Below, one piece after another: positions 1-8,007 of a DNA stretch of 22,471 nt; within the stretch, counting starts at the first letter, position 1, and the number at the start of each line of letters is the position of its first letter. The notes below the pieces were generated by a model. It made no database searches and was not told the origin of the DNA. It saw only the letters and a list, made by a program, of their open reading frames with translations. The stretch covers positions 1-22,471 of the IMG/VR virus record IMGVR_UViG_3300046529_000095, one strand, 5' to 3'. This DNA comes from a virus. Made by a program: the position numbers and the translations under genes.

Positions 1-37
1 GGAATACATCGCTTGGAAGAAACGAAACAAAGGCTGA
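1..37 (+). CDS. 3' end of an upstream gene (possibly scaffold), partial
   Basis: The first bases are open in two frames. One frame ends at TGA 35-37 with a lysine/arginine-rich tail (EYIAWKKRNKG). The other ends at TAG 43-45, directly abutting the coat start. In P22-like phages the scaffold gene precedes the coat gene, and scaffold C-termini are basic helices, so the first frame fits slightly better. Only about 11 codons are visible, so both the frame choice and the function are inference. Confidence 0.3.
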   Translation, partial: EYIAWKKRNKG

Positions 38-45
38 TTACTTAG

Positions 46-1254
46 ATGGCAAATACGCTTCTTACCCCGACCAAGATCCTCGACGAATCGCTGATGATCT
101 TGGAGAACAATCTCACGTTCTCGTCGCGCGCAAACCGCGAATACAGCAAGGAATTCGCCGTGAGCGGCGCGAAGATCGGTTCGACCGTCAACGCGCGTAA
201 GCCGAACCGCTTCGTCGGTACGACCGGCCCGAACCTGAACATCGAAAACGTGAACGAATCGTCGCTGCCGATCAGCCTGACGACTCAGTTCCACGTCGAT
301 TTCACGTTCAGCTCGCAAGAACTCACGCTGGTTGTCGACGAGTTCGCTGATCGCTACATCAAGCCGGCAATGGCGACCATCGCCAACAAGATCGATTTCG
401 ACGGTCTTGGCCTCGCCGCAAACGTCGCGAACAACGTCGGCACGGTCGGCACCACGCCGAACGATATCGCAACGCTGCTTTCCGCTGGCAGCGTGCTCGA
501 CAACGAAGCAACGCCGCGTGATGGCAGCCGCACGGTCGTGTGGGACCCGGCAACGAACGCATCGATGGTCAAGGCCGCATCCGGCCTGTTCAATCCGTCG
601 CGCTCGATCGGCGCTCAGTACGAATCCGGCATCTTCCAGGCTTCGTCGCTCGGCTTCGATATCGGCATGGACCAGAACATTAACGTGTTCACGTCCGGCA
701 CGCGCACGAACGGCACCGTTTCCGGCGCTGGTCAAACTGGCTCGACGCTGACCGTTACCGGCCTCGGTGCTGCCGCAACCGTCGCGAAGGGCGATACGTT
801 CCAGATCGCAGGCGTCTACGCCGTGAACCCGCAGAACCGCCAGTCGACCGGCGTGCTGCGCAAGTTCACCGTGACCGCACCGGCAACGGCTGACGGCTCG
901 GGCAACGCAACGCTGTCGATCTTCCCGGCGATCAACACCGCGGCAAGCAACCAGCAGTACCAGACCGTTTCGGCTGGCCCGGCGAACGCTGCAGTTGTGA
1001 CGTGGGATGTTGCACCGTCGACGCAGTACAGCGCGAACCTCGCGTACCACAAGGACGCGTTCACGCTCGTGACCGCGGACCTTGAGGACGTGTCGCAGTA
1101 CGGCGCATGGGGCGCGCGTCGCATGCACAAGGGCATTTCGATGCGTATCTCGCGTCAGTACGCGATCGGTACCGACACGGTTCCTTGTAGAATTGACGTC
1201 CTTTATGGATGGGCGGCCGTGTATCCGGAACTCGCCTGCCGTATCGTTCGCTGA
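46..1254 (+). CDS. major capsid (coat) protein, P22 gp5-like
   Basis: This 402-aa protein builds the icosahedral shell. Its length is close to P22 coat (430 aa). The C-terminal stretch of about 65 residues carries the family signature of an LVTADLE segment, a GISMRISRQY segment, and an ending in which 'CRIDVLYGWA' leads to 'PELA.RI'. The middle (about residues 225-325) is rich in Gly, Thr and Ala, beta-like, and probably corresponds to the Ig-like insertion domain that P22 coat adds to the HK97 fold. A purine-rich AAAGG lies about 12 nt before the ATG. A strong terminator follows at 1276-1298. Together with the downstream gp4- and gp10-like genes, the order supports the assignment. The fold comes from family knowledge. 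Confidence 0.93.
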   Translation: MANTLLTPTKILDESLMILENNLTFSSRANREYSKEFAVSGAKIGSTVNARKPNRFVGTTGPNLNIENVNESSLPISLTTQFHVDFTFSSQELTLVVDEFADRYIKPAMATIANKIDFDGLGLAANVANNVGTVGTTPNDIATLLSAGSVLDNEATPRDGSRTVVWDPATNASMVKAASGLFNPSRSIGAQYESGIFQASSLGFDIGMDQNINVFTSGTRTNGTVSGAGQTGSTLTVTGLGAAATVAKGDTFQIAGVYAVNPQNRQSTGVLRKFTVTAPATADGSGNATLSIFPAINTAASNQQYQTVSAGPANAAVVTWDVAPSTQYSANLAYHKDAFTLVTADLEDVSQYGAWGARRMHKGISMRISRQYAIGTDTVPCRIDVLYGWAAVYPELACRIVR

Positions 1255-1275
1255 TCGTGTTGATTCAGCAATCGG

Positions 1276-1298
1276 CCCCCGCTTCGGCGGGGGTTTTT
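1276..1298 (+). terminator. intrinsic terminator after the coat gene
   Basis: A perfect 7-bp GC stem (CCCCCGC at 1276-1282, GCGGGGG at 1287-1293) closes a TTCG tetraloop and is followed by five T residues. It lies 21 bp after the coat stop and 16 bp before the next gene, so it sits inside the late operon. It probably sets a coat-rich transcript ratio or is read through under antitermination. Confidence 0.92.
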
Positions 1299-1313
1299 CA
1301 TCCTGACGAGCTG

Positions 1314-1643
1314 ATGGCATACGAAAAATTCCCCGCGTGGGCAACTGGCCCTGATGGTGCGCAACGCATCGTCAACAGCCAGGACGAACTAGACGCGCTT
1401 CCCGGCTTCACGGTGCCTGAATACGTGCCGCCTGTGCCGCGCGAGCAGAAGCCGGAATTCGCCGCATATCCGAAATGGATTGGCGATCAGCTTGTGCAGA
1501 ACGCGGAAGAAGAATCCGCACTGCTCGGCTCTGACGACGTGGACACGCGCGAAGCCCTGTTGAAGATCGCGGCAGAGAAGGGCGTGAAGATCGACAAACG
1601 ATGGTCCGATGACAAGATCCGGGCCGCACTAGAGGCTGCTTAA
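1314..1643 (+). CDS. small HeH/LEM-type accessory protein
   Basis: This 109-aa protein starts at the ATG at 1314, because upstream in-frame codons run through the coat 3' end and the terminator. The last 35 residues (from about DDVDTREALL to DDKIRAALEA) resemble the short helix-extended-helix/SAP-like domain often found at the C-terminus of small phage head-region proteins. The N-terminal part carries two related segments built as 'Y-x-K-F/W...V-N/x-S/N-x-x-E/D-E-x-x-L' (residues about 2-26 and 43-64), so it looks internally duplicated. The stop overlaps the next start as TAATG. The role is unknown; a head-completion or decoration role would suit its place between coat and gp4-like genes, but that is inference. 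Confidence 0.8.
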   Translation: MAYEKFPAWATGPDGAQRIVNSQDELDALPGFTVPEYVPPVPREQKPEFAAYPKWIGDQLVQNAEEESALLGSDDVDTREALLKIAAEKGVKIDKRWSDDKIRAALEAA

Positions 1644-2356
1644 TGACGACCGCCGTTGACCTCATCACGCTCGCGCTGAAGGACATAGGCGCACTCGGTA
1701 TCGGGCAGGCGGCAAGCGCTGAAGACACGGCTGACGCGCTTGCCACGCTAAATATGATGCTCGGTCAGTGGCAGGGCGAACGCCTCTCTGTTTATCACCT
1801 TGTCGACACGGCGATTCCGTCGACTGGGAAACAGACGTACATGATCGGCACTGGCGGTGATTTCAACGTTCAGCGGCCGATCAAGATCAGCGCAGCATAT
1901 GCGCGGCTCAATGCGGGCAGCTCGACGCCGATCGATTATCCGGTTCGGATTATCGAGTCGATGGAGGACTATTCGCGCCTGGCGTTGAAGGGGCTGCAAT
2001 CGTTCCCTGCGTGGGCCTATTACGACCCGGCTTTCCCGCTTGGAAACCTGACGTATTACCCGATCCCGGACAGCACGTTTCAGCTTCATATCGTCACGAT
2101 GGAAGCGCTGCCGCAGTTCACGGCACCCGGGCAAGTCATCAACCTGCCGCCTGAGTACATGGCGGCGATTCGCTACAACCTTGGCCTGTATCTCGCGCCG
2201 TCGTATCAGATCGAGCCGCAGCGTTCGCTAATTGGCCTCGCGATGAACGCAAAGCGCGTCGTCAAGCGGATGAACAGCCAGATCCCGTCCATGACGATGC
2301 CTCGCGGCCTCGGCTCGAAGCAGCGTTACAACATCTACAGCGGCTCTAATTACTGA
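1643..2356 (+). CDS. tail accessory factor / head completion protein, P22 gp4-like
   Basis: This 237-aa protein probably binds under the portal and closes the DNA channel, the role of P22 gp4. It begins TTAVDLITLALKDIGALG and continues with the 'A.AL..LN.ML..W' helix typical of this connector family. It ends with a conserved Arg/Tyr-rich tail. It is longer than P22 gp4 (about 166 aa) but similar to versions in other podoviruses. The start overlaps the upstream stop by one base (TAATG), and its own TGA overlaps the next ATG (TGATG), indicating translational coupling. Position immediately before the gp10-like gene matches P22 order. Confidence 0.83.
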   Translation: MTTAVDLITLALKDIGALGIGQAASAEDTADALATLNMMLGQWQGERLSVYHLVDTAIPSTGKQTYMIGTGGDFNVQRPIKISAAYARLNAGSSTPIDYPVRIIESMEDYSRLALKGLQSFPAWAYYDPAFPLGNLTYYPIPDSTFQLHIVTMEALPQFTAPGQVINLPPEYMAAIRYNLGLYLAPSYQIEPQRSLIGLAMNAKRVVKRMNSQIPSMTMPRGLGSKQRYNIYSGSNY

Positions 2357-3780
2357 TGCGGATTCCTCTGACTGGCGGTGCGTACACCGCGAAAAGCGTC
2401 ATCGCTAACGCACAGCGGTCGGTCAATTTGTACGCTGAGCAGAACCCGCAAGACTCGGCCGCGCAGTTCACGTATTACCCGACACCGGGCCTCACGCTCG
2501 TTTCGACGCCGCCCATTGCCGCGGAAAGTCGTTGCATCTACACGGCATCGAATGGCAAGCGTTACGAAGTGGTCGGCATGAATGTCTACTACGTGGATTC
2601 GTCGAACGTCTATACGCAGATCGGCGCGCTTTCCACGCTTTCGGGCGTTGTGTCGATGGTCGACAACGGGACGAACGCGTTCATTGTCGACGGTTCCAAG
2701 AACGGATTCACGCTCGATATCACAACCAATGTGATGATCCCATGCGCTGACCCCGCTTTCTACGGGGCTGATCGCGTGGATTATGTCGACGGCTATTTCG
2801 TGTTCAATCAGCCTGGCACGCAGCACTTCTACATCTCGAAATACAACGACATTACGTTCGATTCGCTCGATATCGCGTCGAAGTCGACGTATGCAGACAA
2901 TCTAGTAACGCTTGCGGTGATGCACCGTGAAATCTGGTTGTTCGGCGAGCAGACAACCGAAGTTTGGTACAACACCGGCGCATCAGATTTCACGTTCGGC
3001 CGCATGCCGGGTGTGTACATCGAGCATGGATGCGCTGCGAAGCACTCGGTCGCAAAGATCGATCTCGCGCTGTTCTGGGTCGGGAAAGACTTGCAAGGGC
3101 AGGGCGTTGTTTTCGCCGGCCGCAACTACGCGGCTGAGCGGATCTCGACACACGCGATGGAGCAGGAGTTTCTAACGTACAGCCGGATAGACGACGCGAT
3201 CGGCTTTTCGTACCTGCAAGGCGGCCACGCGTTCTACGTGCTGACGTTCCCGACCGCCAATAAGACGTGGTGCTTCGACACGGCAACGGGCCAATGGGCT
3301 GAGCGTGGATATCTGGAGGCAGACGGCACATTCAGCCGGCACCGCGCGAACTGCTATTCGTTCAATGGCGGCCAAAACCTCGTTGGCGATTGGGAAACCG
3401 GCAAGGTGTACGCGCTCGACCAGAACGCATATACCGACAACGGTAACCCGCTGCTCTGCGTTCGAGGCTTCCCGCACATCAGCGGAGCCGATGGAAACCG
3501 CGTCCTGTTCCGGCAATTCATCGCGGATATGGAAGTCGGTAACGGCCTGCCCGGCGACTCCGCAGAGCCTGAGATTCGGCTGCGCTGGTCAGATGACCGC
3601 GGGCGCAGTTGGGGAAACGCGGTAACAAACTCGCTTGGCAGGGCTGGCGAATACCTCACGTCGATTCAATGGCAGCGCCTCGGCTATGCGCGCGATCGCG
3701 TGTTCGAGCTGTCATGGTCCGCTCCGGTCAAGACTGCGCTTAACGGCGCATGGGTCGATGTGTCGAGGGCCAGGACATGA
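2356..3780 (+). CDS. packaged DNA stabilisation protein, P22 gp10-like
   Basis: This 474-aa tail-machine protein would extend the gp4-like ring and keep packaged DNA from leaking. The N-terminus contains the family hallmark 'R.VNLYAE' (residues about 16-22) followed by a Pro/Gly-rich 'YYPTPGL' segment. The rest is rich in beta-strand and aromatic residues with repeated 'W..G' and 'YVDGYFVF' patterns consistent with a propeller-like body. Length matches P22 gp10 (472 aa). It is coupled to the gene before it (TGATG) and the one after it (ATGA). The tail-assembly role is family knowledge; the identity is supported by sequence signature, length and synteny. Confidence 0.87.
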   Translation: MRIPLTGGAYTAKSVIANAQRSVNLYAEQNPQDSAAQFTYYPTPGLTLVSTPPIAAESRCIYTASNGKRYEVVGMNVYYVDSSNVYTQIGALSTLSGVVSMVDNGTNAFIVDGSKNGFTLDITTNVMIPCADPAFYGADRVDYVDGYFVFNQPGTQHFYISKYNDITFDSLDIASKSTYADNLVTLAVMHREIWLFGEQTTEVWYNTGASDFTFGRMPGVYIEHGCAAKHSVAKIDLALFWVGKDLQGQGVVFAGRNYAAERISTHAMEQEFLTYSRIDDAIGFSYLQGGHAFYVLTFPTANKTWCFDTATGQWAERGYLEADGTFSRHRANCYSFNGGQNLVGDWETGKVYALDQNAYTDNGNPLLCVRGFPHISGADGNRVLFRQFIADMEVGNGLPGDSAEPEIRLRWSDDRGRSWGNAVTNSLGRAGEYLTSIQWQRLGYARDRVFELSWSAPVKTALNGAWVDVSRART

Positions 3781-4379
3781 GCACGCCGACAAACTTTCCA
3801 GACGTCGGCGTGCCGCTGGTCGACCCGAAGACGGGCCGGCTTTCGATGGTCTGGTTCCAGCTTCTGATCGCGCTTTTCAATCGAACTGGCGGCACATCGG
3901 GAGATAGCGGATCGACTCAGGAACTGTCGGAAGTGGCTCAACAGATCGCCTCGCTGGTGCCGGTCGATTACGGGGCCGCGCTGCGTATTGCTGACGTCGA
4001 GGCGACGCTTTCTGTGCTTGCTGGCGCGGTGACGCAGAGCGAGCCTGATTCGTTCGTCCCGACGCACGGCATACAGGACGCGCCGGATCTTCATGCAGTC
4101 GCTACGCAAACGGCGAACGGCTTCATGTCGGGTGCGGACAAGGCGAAGCTCGACGCGATGACGGCGACGGTTGAAGATCGATTCGTCTCGGGAACTGGTT
4201 TCACGCCTGGGACAACGACGAGCCTGACGCTATCGAAGGCATACGCGAACGCCGCGGCCGTCACGGTGCATTTCGACGGCGTATTCCAGGGCAGCGACCA
4301 ATACACGATCGCCGGAACGACGATCACGTTCACATCTGCGATCCCTGTCGGCACGCAGACAGTCTATGCACGAGGGTAA
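3777..4379 (+). CDS. fibre-like tail protein in the tail-needle slot
   Basis: This 200-aa protein starts at ATG 3777 (ATGA overlap with the previous gene, GAGGGCCAGG upstream). An in-frame ATG at 3750 would need a longer overlap. The N-terminus 'PLVDPKTGRLSMVWFQLL' followed by 'ALFNRTGG' resembles the attachment end of podoviral tail fibres. Residues 104-128 contain the 'LHAVAT...GFMS.ADK.KLD' module common in phage fibres. Residues 141-200 form a Thr/Ser-rich beta domain that recurs in the tailspike at 10897-12936. P22 has its needle gp26 (233 aa) at this map position. No long coiled coil like that of gp26 is obvious, so it may replace the needle functionally or plug the tail by another fold. 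Confidence 0.62.
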   Translation: MSTPTNFPDVGVPLVDPKTGRLSMVWFQLLIALFNRTGGTSGDSGSTQELSEVAQQIASLVPVDYGAALRIADVEATLSVLAGAVTQSEPDSFVPTHGIQDAPDLHAVATQTANGFMSGADKAKLDAMTATVEDRFVSGTGFTPGTTTSLTLSKAYANAAAVTVHFDGVFQGSDQYTIAGTTITFTSAIPVGTQTVYARG

Positions 4380-4382
4380 GGC

Positions 4383-4721
4383 ATGACAACAACATATAAA
4401 GAAATGGTGAAGGGCGCGACGCTGACCGGTGCCGCGTCTAGCCTGTACACCGCAGCAACCGCTACGTCGGCATCTATTCAGGCGGCAAGCGCGAACAACC
4501 CGACTGGCGGCGTCGTGACGCTCAACGTCTACAAGGTTCCGGCTGGCCGCTCCGCTGACGGGACGACGCGCATCGCGTCAAAGAACATAGGCGCCGGCGC
4601 GACCGCGCAGTTCCCTGAGCTGGTCAATCACAAACTCGAACCCGGCACGCAGCTTTACGCGGACGGTAACGGCTGCTCGATCAGCATAAGCGGGATCGAA
4701 TACGTAAAGGATAGCGCTTGA
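4383..4721 (+). CDS. small beta-rich virion-associated protein, unknown
   Basis: This 112-aa, Ala/Thr/Gly-rich protein has alternating hydrophobic residues, a strand-like 'GVVTLNVYKVPAG', and a final 'SISISGIEYVKDSA'. It lacks a signal peptide and membrane segment. Such a composition fits a compact beta-sandwich, as in small phage structural proteins. It lies 3 bp after the fibre-like gene, and its TGA overlaps the next TTG start (TTGA). A head or tail decoration role is plausible from context only; no family is recognised with certainty. Confidence 0.7.
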   Translation: MTTTYKEMVKGATLTGAASSLYTAATATSASIQAASANNPTGGVVTLNVYKVPAGRSADGTTRIASKNIGAGATAQFPELVNHKLEPGTQLYADGNGCSISISGIEYVKDSA

Positions 4722-5278
4722 GAAACTTCCTGAAGATCGCTGAAGGCGTCGACGTGATGCCGCTTCTTTCTGCGCTGGCGCGAAGCCCTGAATTGTGGAA
4801 TCAAAACTTGTTGCGCACGACGCATCAGAGTTCGCCGCATACGCAAGTCGATGACATTTGGCTTCGGTTCAATGACCTGAAAACATACGAGGAAACCGCA
4901 GATCCGGCGCATGTGATGGATCAGCATGAATCCATCAATTACCCGGCGTTCTATGCGCTTCCGCAGGCTCGCGCACTGATCTTCGCGCTGATGGCCCGCG
5001 TTGAAGGAGAACGCCTGGGGCGCTGCATCATCACGAAGCTGAAGCCGGGCGCCGTTATCGATCCGCATGTTGATAGCGGAGATCACGCGGCTTACTTCGA
5101 GCGGTATCACATCGTCCTCCAATCGCTTCCCGGCTCCGTGTTCCACGCGGGCGGCGAAACGGTTCAGATGCGCGTCGGCGAAGTATGGTGGTTCGATAAC
5201 TCGTCGATGCATTCAGTCATCAACAACAGCGCAGACGATCGCATTCACTTGATCGTCGATATCAAGGCTTGCAAATGA
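4718..5278 (+). CDS. Asp/Asn beta-hydroxylase-like 2-oxoglutarate dioxygenase
   Basis: This 186-aa protein is predicted to be an Fe(II)/2-oxoglutarate dioxygenase of the aspartyl/asparaginyl beta-hydroxylase family. A metal-binding H-x-D (H117, D119 in 'IDPHVDSGDH'), a distal His (H165 in 'MHSVINNS') and a likely 2OG-binding Arg (R175 in 'DDRIHLIVD') are all present. The spacing is right for a double-stranded beta-helix core, and 'GEVWWFDN' precedes the distal His. The start is TTG at 4718: it overlaps the previous stop (TTGA) and has AAGGA 7 nt upstream. All key residues are intact, so it is probably active. The substrate is unknown; hydroxylation of a virion or host protein side chain is inference. 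It is coupled to the following GNAT gene (ATGA). Confidence 0.82.
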   Translation: MRNFLKIAEGVDVMPLLSALARSPELWNQNLLRTTHQSSPHTQVDDIWLRFNDLKTYEETADPAHVMDQHESINYPAFYALPQARALIFALMARVEGERLGRCIITKLKPGAVIDPHVDSGDHAAYFERYHIVLQSLPGSVFHAGGETVQMRVGEVWWFDNSSMHSVINNSADDRIHLIVDIKACK

Positions 5279-5727
5279 TAACGATCGCCGCCGAGAGTTT
5301 CGAAGAAACGCTGCCAGAACTAAAGGCGCTGCTTCCTGTCCACTACGAAGAATTGTCTCTGCACAGGGATGCGGGATTCCCGCTCGATCCGCAGTTCTCA
5401 ACGTACATCGAGCGCGAAAGGCTCGGCGGCTTGCTGTTCGTGACGATGCGTGAGCGCGGCGAATTGGTCGGCTATTTCATCGGATTTATCGCACCAGGCC
5501 TTCACTACAAAACGTGCCTTACCTGTCATCTGGATATCTTCTATCTGCGCAAGGACAAGCGCGGCGGATGGGACGGCGCAAAGCTGTTCCGGTTCACGGA
5601 AAAGGAACTGAAGCGGCGCGGTGTCAACTATTGGGTTGTCAGCAGCAAGGTAAAGCAGGACGCGAGCGCGCTGTTCGAATTCCTGAAATTTGAGCCGGTC
5701 GAAAAACTGTATGGCAAATGGCTTTGA
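5275..5727 (+). CDS. GNAT-family N-acetyltransferase
   Basis: This 150-aa protein has GNAT fold features. A core strand pair 'ELVGYFIGFI' is followed by 'HLDIFYLRKDKRGG', leading into the acetyl-CoA pyrophosphate loop and helix 'RGGWDGAKLFRFTEKEL'. It ends with 'ALFEFLKFEPVEKLYGKW', the usual GNAT C-terminal 'F...GF.P.E..Y.K' pattern. The start at ATG 5275 is favoured because ATGA overlaps the dioxygenase stop; an in-frame TTG lies two codons upstream. GNAT-like genes recur beside virion genes in podoviruses, but the substrate here cannot be read from sequence. Its pairing with the 2OG enzyme suggests that both modify the same target, which is inference. Confidence 0.83.
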   Translation: MITIAAESFEETLPELKALLPVHYEELSLHRDAGFPLDPQFSTYIERERLGGLLFVTMRERGELVGYFIGFIAPGLHYKTCLTCHLDIFYLRKDKRGGWDGAKLFRFTEKELKRRGVNYWVVSSKVKQDASALFEFLKFEPVEKLYGKWL

Positions 5728-5737
5728 GGGCTAACTA

Positions 5738-6499
5738 ATGGCAATCGTTATTGGCGGCTCTATCGCCGCTGCCGGCGCGATCGGTGGTGCTGCGATCTCG
5801 TCGAGCGCATCTAAGAGCGCGGCAAACACGCAGGCTGACGCAGCTAACAATGCCGCTCAGATTCAACAACAACAGTGGGAGCAGACGCAGGCAAACCTCA
5901 AGCCCTATATGGACTTGGGTTCTAGCTACATCAACCCGCTAAAGGATGCGCTGTCGAACCCCACGCTGACGCAGCAGTTCAGCGCACCAACAGCGGCAGA
6001 AGCGCAGGCGACCCCAGGGTATCAGTTCACGCTCAATCAAGGGCTGAAGGCGACGCAAAACAGCGCAGCGGCGCGCGGGCTTGGTACTTCAGGGGCGGCG
6101 CTTAAAGGCGCATCGAGCTACGCAACGGGGTTGGCTGACTCGACGTACAACGATGTCTACAACCGCGCGTTGCAAACGTTCCAGACGAACTACAACACGG
6201 CGTCTAACAACGTGAACCGCCTGCAGAGCGTTGTCAGCAACGGGCAGAACGCGGCAGCGACGAACGGATCGCTAGGCGCTGCGTCGGCCGGCAACATCGG
6301 CAATACGCTGACGAGCGGTGCTAATGCGAGCGCGGCCGGGACGATCGGCTCGTCGAATGCGCTAAGTGGGGCGCTGAACAGCGTCGGCAGTTCGGCCCTT
6401 ACATATGGGTTGTTGAACAACAATGCATCGTCGGCCGTTGCGGCGAACCCAACTTACGGCACGACCGCGGCAGGCAACCCGAACTACTTCACGGTATAA
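5738..6499 (+). CDS. DNA ejection (internal virion) protein, P22 gp7-like
   Basis: This 253-aa protein begins with a hydrophobic Gly/Ala-rich stretch (residues 2-25) that could insert in a membrane, followed by a Gln/Asn-rich helical region and an Ala/Asn/Ser-rich repetitive C-terminus. This is the usual look of the first ejection protein. The segment 'LKPYMDLGS..INPL' and the 'TPGYQF.LNQGLKA..NSAAARGL..SGA' motif are typical of phage DNA-transfer proteins. GAGGG lies 7 nt before the ATG. It is the first of three consecutive internal proteins, matching P22 gp7-gp20-gp16, which leave the capsid before the DNA and form a conduit across the cell envelope. Confidence 0.82.
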   Translation: MAIVIGGSIAAAGAIGGAAISSSASKSAANTQADAANNAAQIQQQQWEQTQANLKPYMDLGSSYINPLKDALSNPTLTQQFSAPTAAEAQATPGYQFTLNQGLKATQNSAAARGLGTSGAALKGASSYATGLADSTYNDVYNRALQTFQTNYNTASNNVNRLQSVVSNGQNAAATNGSLGAASAGNIGNTLTSGANASAAGTIGSSNALSGALNSVGSSALTYGLLNNNASSAVAANPTYGTTAAGNPNYFTV

Positions 6500-6501
6500 C
6501 G

Positions 6502-8007
6502 ATGCCACTTGACACTAGTATCGCTCTCAACACGAACGCGCCGCAGCCTATCAACCCGCTTCAACAGGCGTTGCAGGTCGCGCAGTTTCGCGCCTACAAC
6601 GCGAACGGCCAAGCCGCGCAGCAGGGGCTAGACGCAAATCGCGCTATCTCTGCCGCCTATCAGCAGGCAACCGATCCGACGACAGGTCAGGTCGACAATA
6701 ACAAGCTGATGGCGATCATCAGCCAGAACCCTGCGGCCGGCTTCAAGCTCGGCGAAGTGGTTCAGGGCATCAACACGCAGAAGCAGCAGCAGCAAACGCT
6801 CGCGCGTGGTGATGTCGCACTCGGAAACGAGCAACTAGACAGCGCCGCGAAGCACATTGGGTGGGCGTATCAGACGGCCGGGGCAATCGCGAACAACCCG
6901 AACGCAACCGCGTCTGATGTAACAGCCGCAATCGGACGCGCAATTGATAGCGGGCAGATTACGCCAAAGATCGCGGCGCAAGCACTCGCCGATATGCCTG
7001 GGACAGACGCGCCGAAGGGTGCATTGCAACAGTGGGCGGCGAATCACGTTGCGCAAGCATCGGGCGCTGCACAGCAGCTTGGCATCATGCTTCCGAAGAC
7101 TGGCGCCGTCAGCACCGGCGGTGGAACGACGCTCTACAACCAGAGTCCAGTTTCCGGCCAGGTCACTCCGACGACCGTTTTCCAAAACACGGTCGGTCCA
7201 GAAACGGCGGCGCAGATGGTCGATGTAATCAACCCGGATGGCTCGCACTCGAAGGTTCCTACGGCTTCGGTCATGAAGCAAACCGGCGTTGGCGGGCTTC
7301 TTCCCCCGCAAGCGCAGCCTCAAGGCGGATCTGGCGACGGCGGAAACGGGCGCTATCCTGGCGGATCGTTCCAGACGGCTCCGGCCGCTGGCACTGTAGA
7401 GGCGCAACAGAAGGTGAACGCGGCAGGCGGCGACATGCTGTCAGCCGATCAGCAGTCGAATGCGCAGTCAGGAACGCGCGTGAACATGCTGCAAAACGCG
7501 GGCGATGCACTTTCGAAGGCGCAGACAGGTACGGGCGCCGACAAGCTGAACGCAGTTCGAGGCTTGGTTGCAACGCTTGGCGGCCCTGCTGACAAGGTTG
7601 CGTCCTACGACGAGGCGAATAAGTACCTCACGCAGTACGCGCAGCAGAAGGCGGCTTCGTTCGGGCATGGAACAGACTCGCAGCTCGCTGCGGCTATCGC
7701 TGGCAACGGAAATACGCACATCTCCAACCTTGCCGCGCAAGACGTGGTGAAGGTGAACCTTGGTCTTGAGCGCATGGAGCAGGCGCGCATGAAGGCGTGG
7801 GAAAGCGCCGGCCTGCAACCGTCTCAATACGGTCAGTGGAAGTCGCAATTTGGCTCGACGATGGACCCACGCGTGTTCGTTGCCGACCAGATGGAGCCGA
7901 CCAAGGTGCAGGCGATGGTCAAGAGCATGAATCCGAAGCAGCAAGCAACCTTCCGCACGCAATATAACTGGGCGGTCCAAAACGGCTATATCAACGGTCC
8001 CCAATAA
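6502..8007 (+). CDS. DNA ejection (internal virion) protein, P22 gp20-like
   Basis: This 501-aa protein is rich in Ala, Gln, Asn and Gly and predicted to be mostly helical, with no signal peptide or catalytic motif. It starts 2 bp after the gp7-like gene, and its TAA overlaps the next ATG (TAATG). Its central part (about residues 230-300) is a Gly/Pro-rich linker. The C-terminal third ('ERMEQARMKAWESAGL' and beyond) looks more globular. Assignment rests on synteny, length (P22 gp20 is 471 aa) and composition rather than a diagnostic motif. Confidence 0.75.
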   Translation: MPLDTSIALNTNAPQPINPLQQALQVAQFRAYNANGQAAQQGLDANRAISAAYQQATDPTTGQVDNNKLMAIISQNPAAGFKLGEVVQGINTQKQQQQTLARGDVALGNEQLDSAAKHIGWAYQTAGAIANNPNATASDVTAAIGRAIDSGQITPKIAAQALADMPGTDAPKGALQQWAANHVAQASGAAQQLGIMLPKTGAVSTGGGTTLYNQSPVSGQVTPTTVFQNTVGPETAAQMVDVINPDGSHSKVPTASVMKQTGVGGLLPPQAQPQGGSGDGGNGRYPGGSFQTAPAAGTVEAQQKVNAAGGDMLSADQQSNAQSGTRVNMLQNAGDALSKAQTGTGADKLNAVRGLVATLGGPADKVASYDEANKYLTQYAQQKAASFGHGTDSQLAAAIAGNGNTHISNLAAQDVVKVNLGLERMEQARMKAWESAGLQPSQYGQWKSQFGSTMDPRVFVADQMEPTKVQAMVKSMNPKQQATFRTQYNWAVQNGYINGPQ

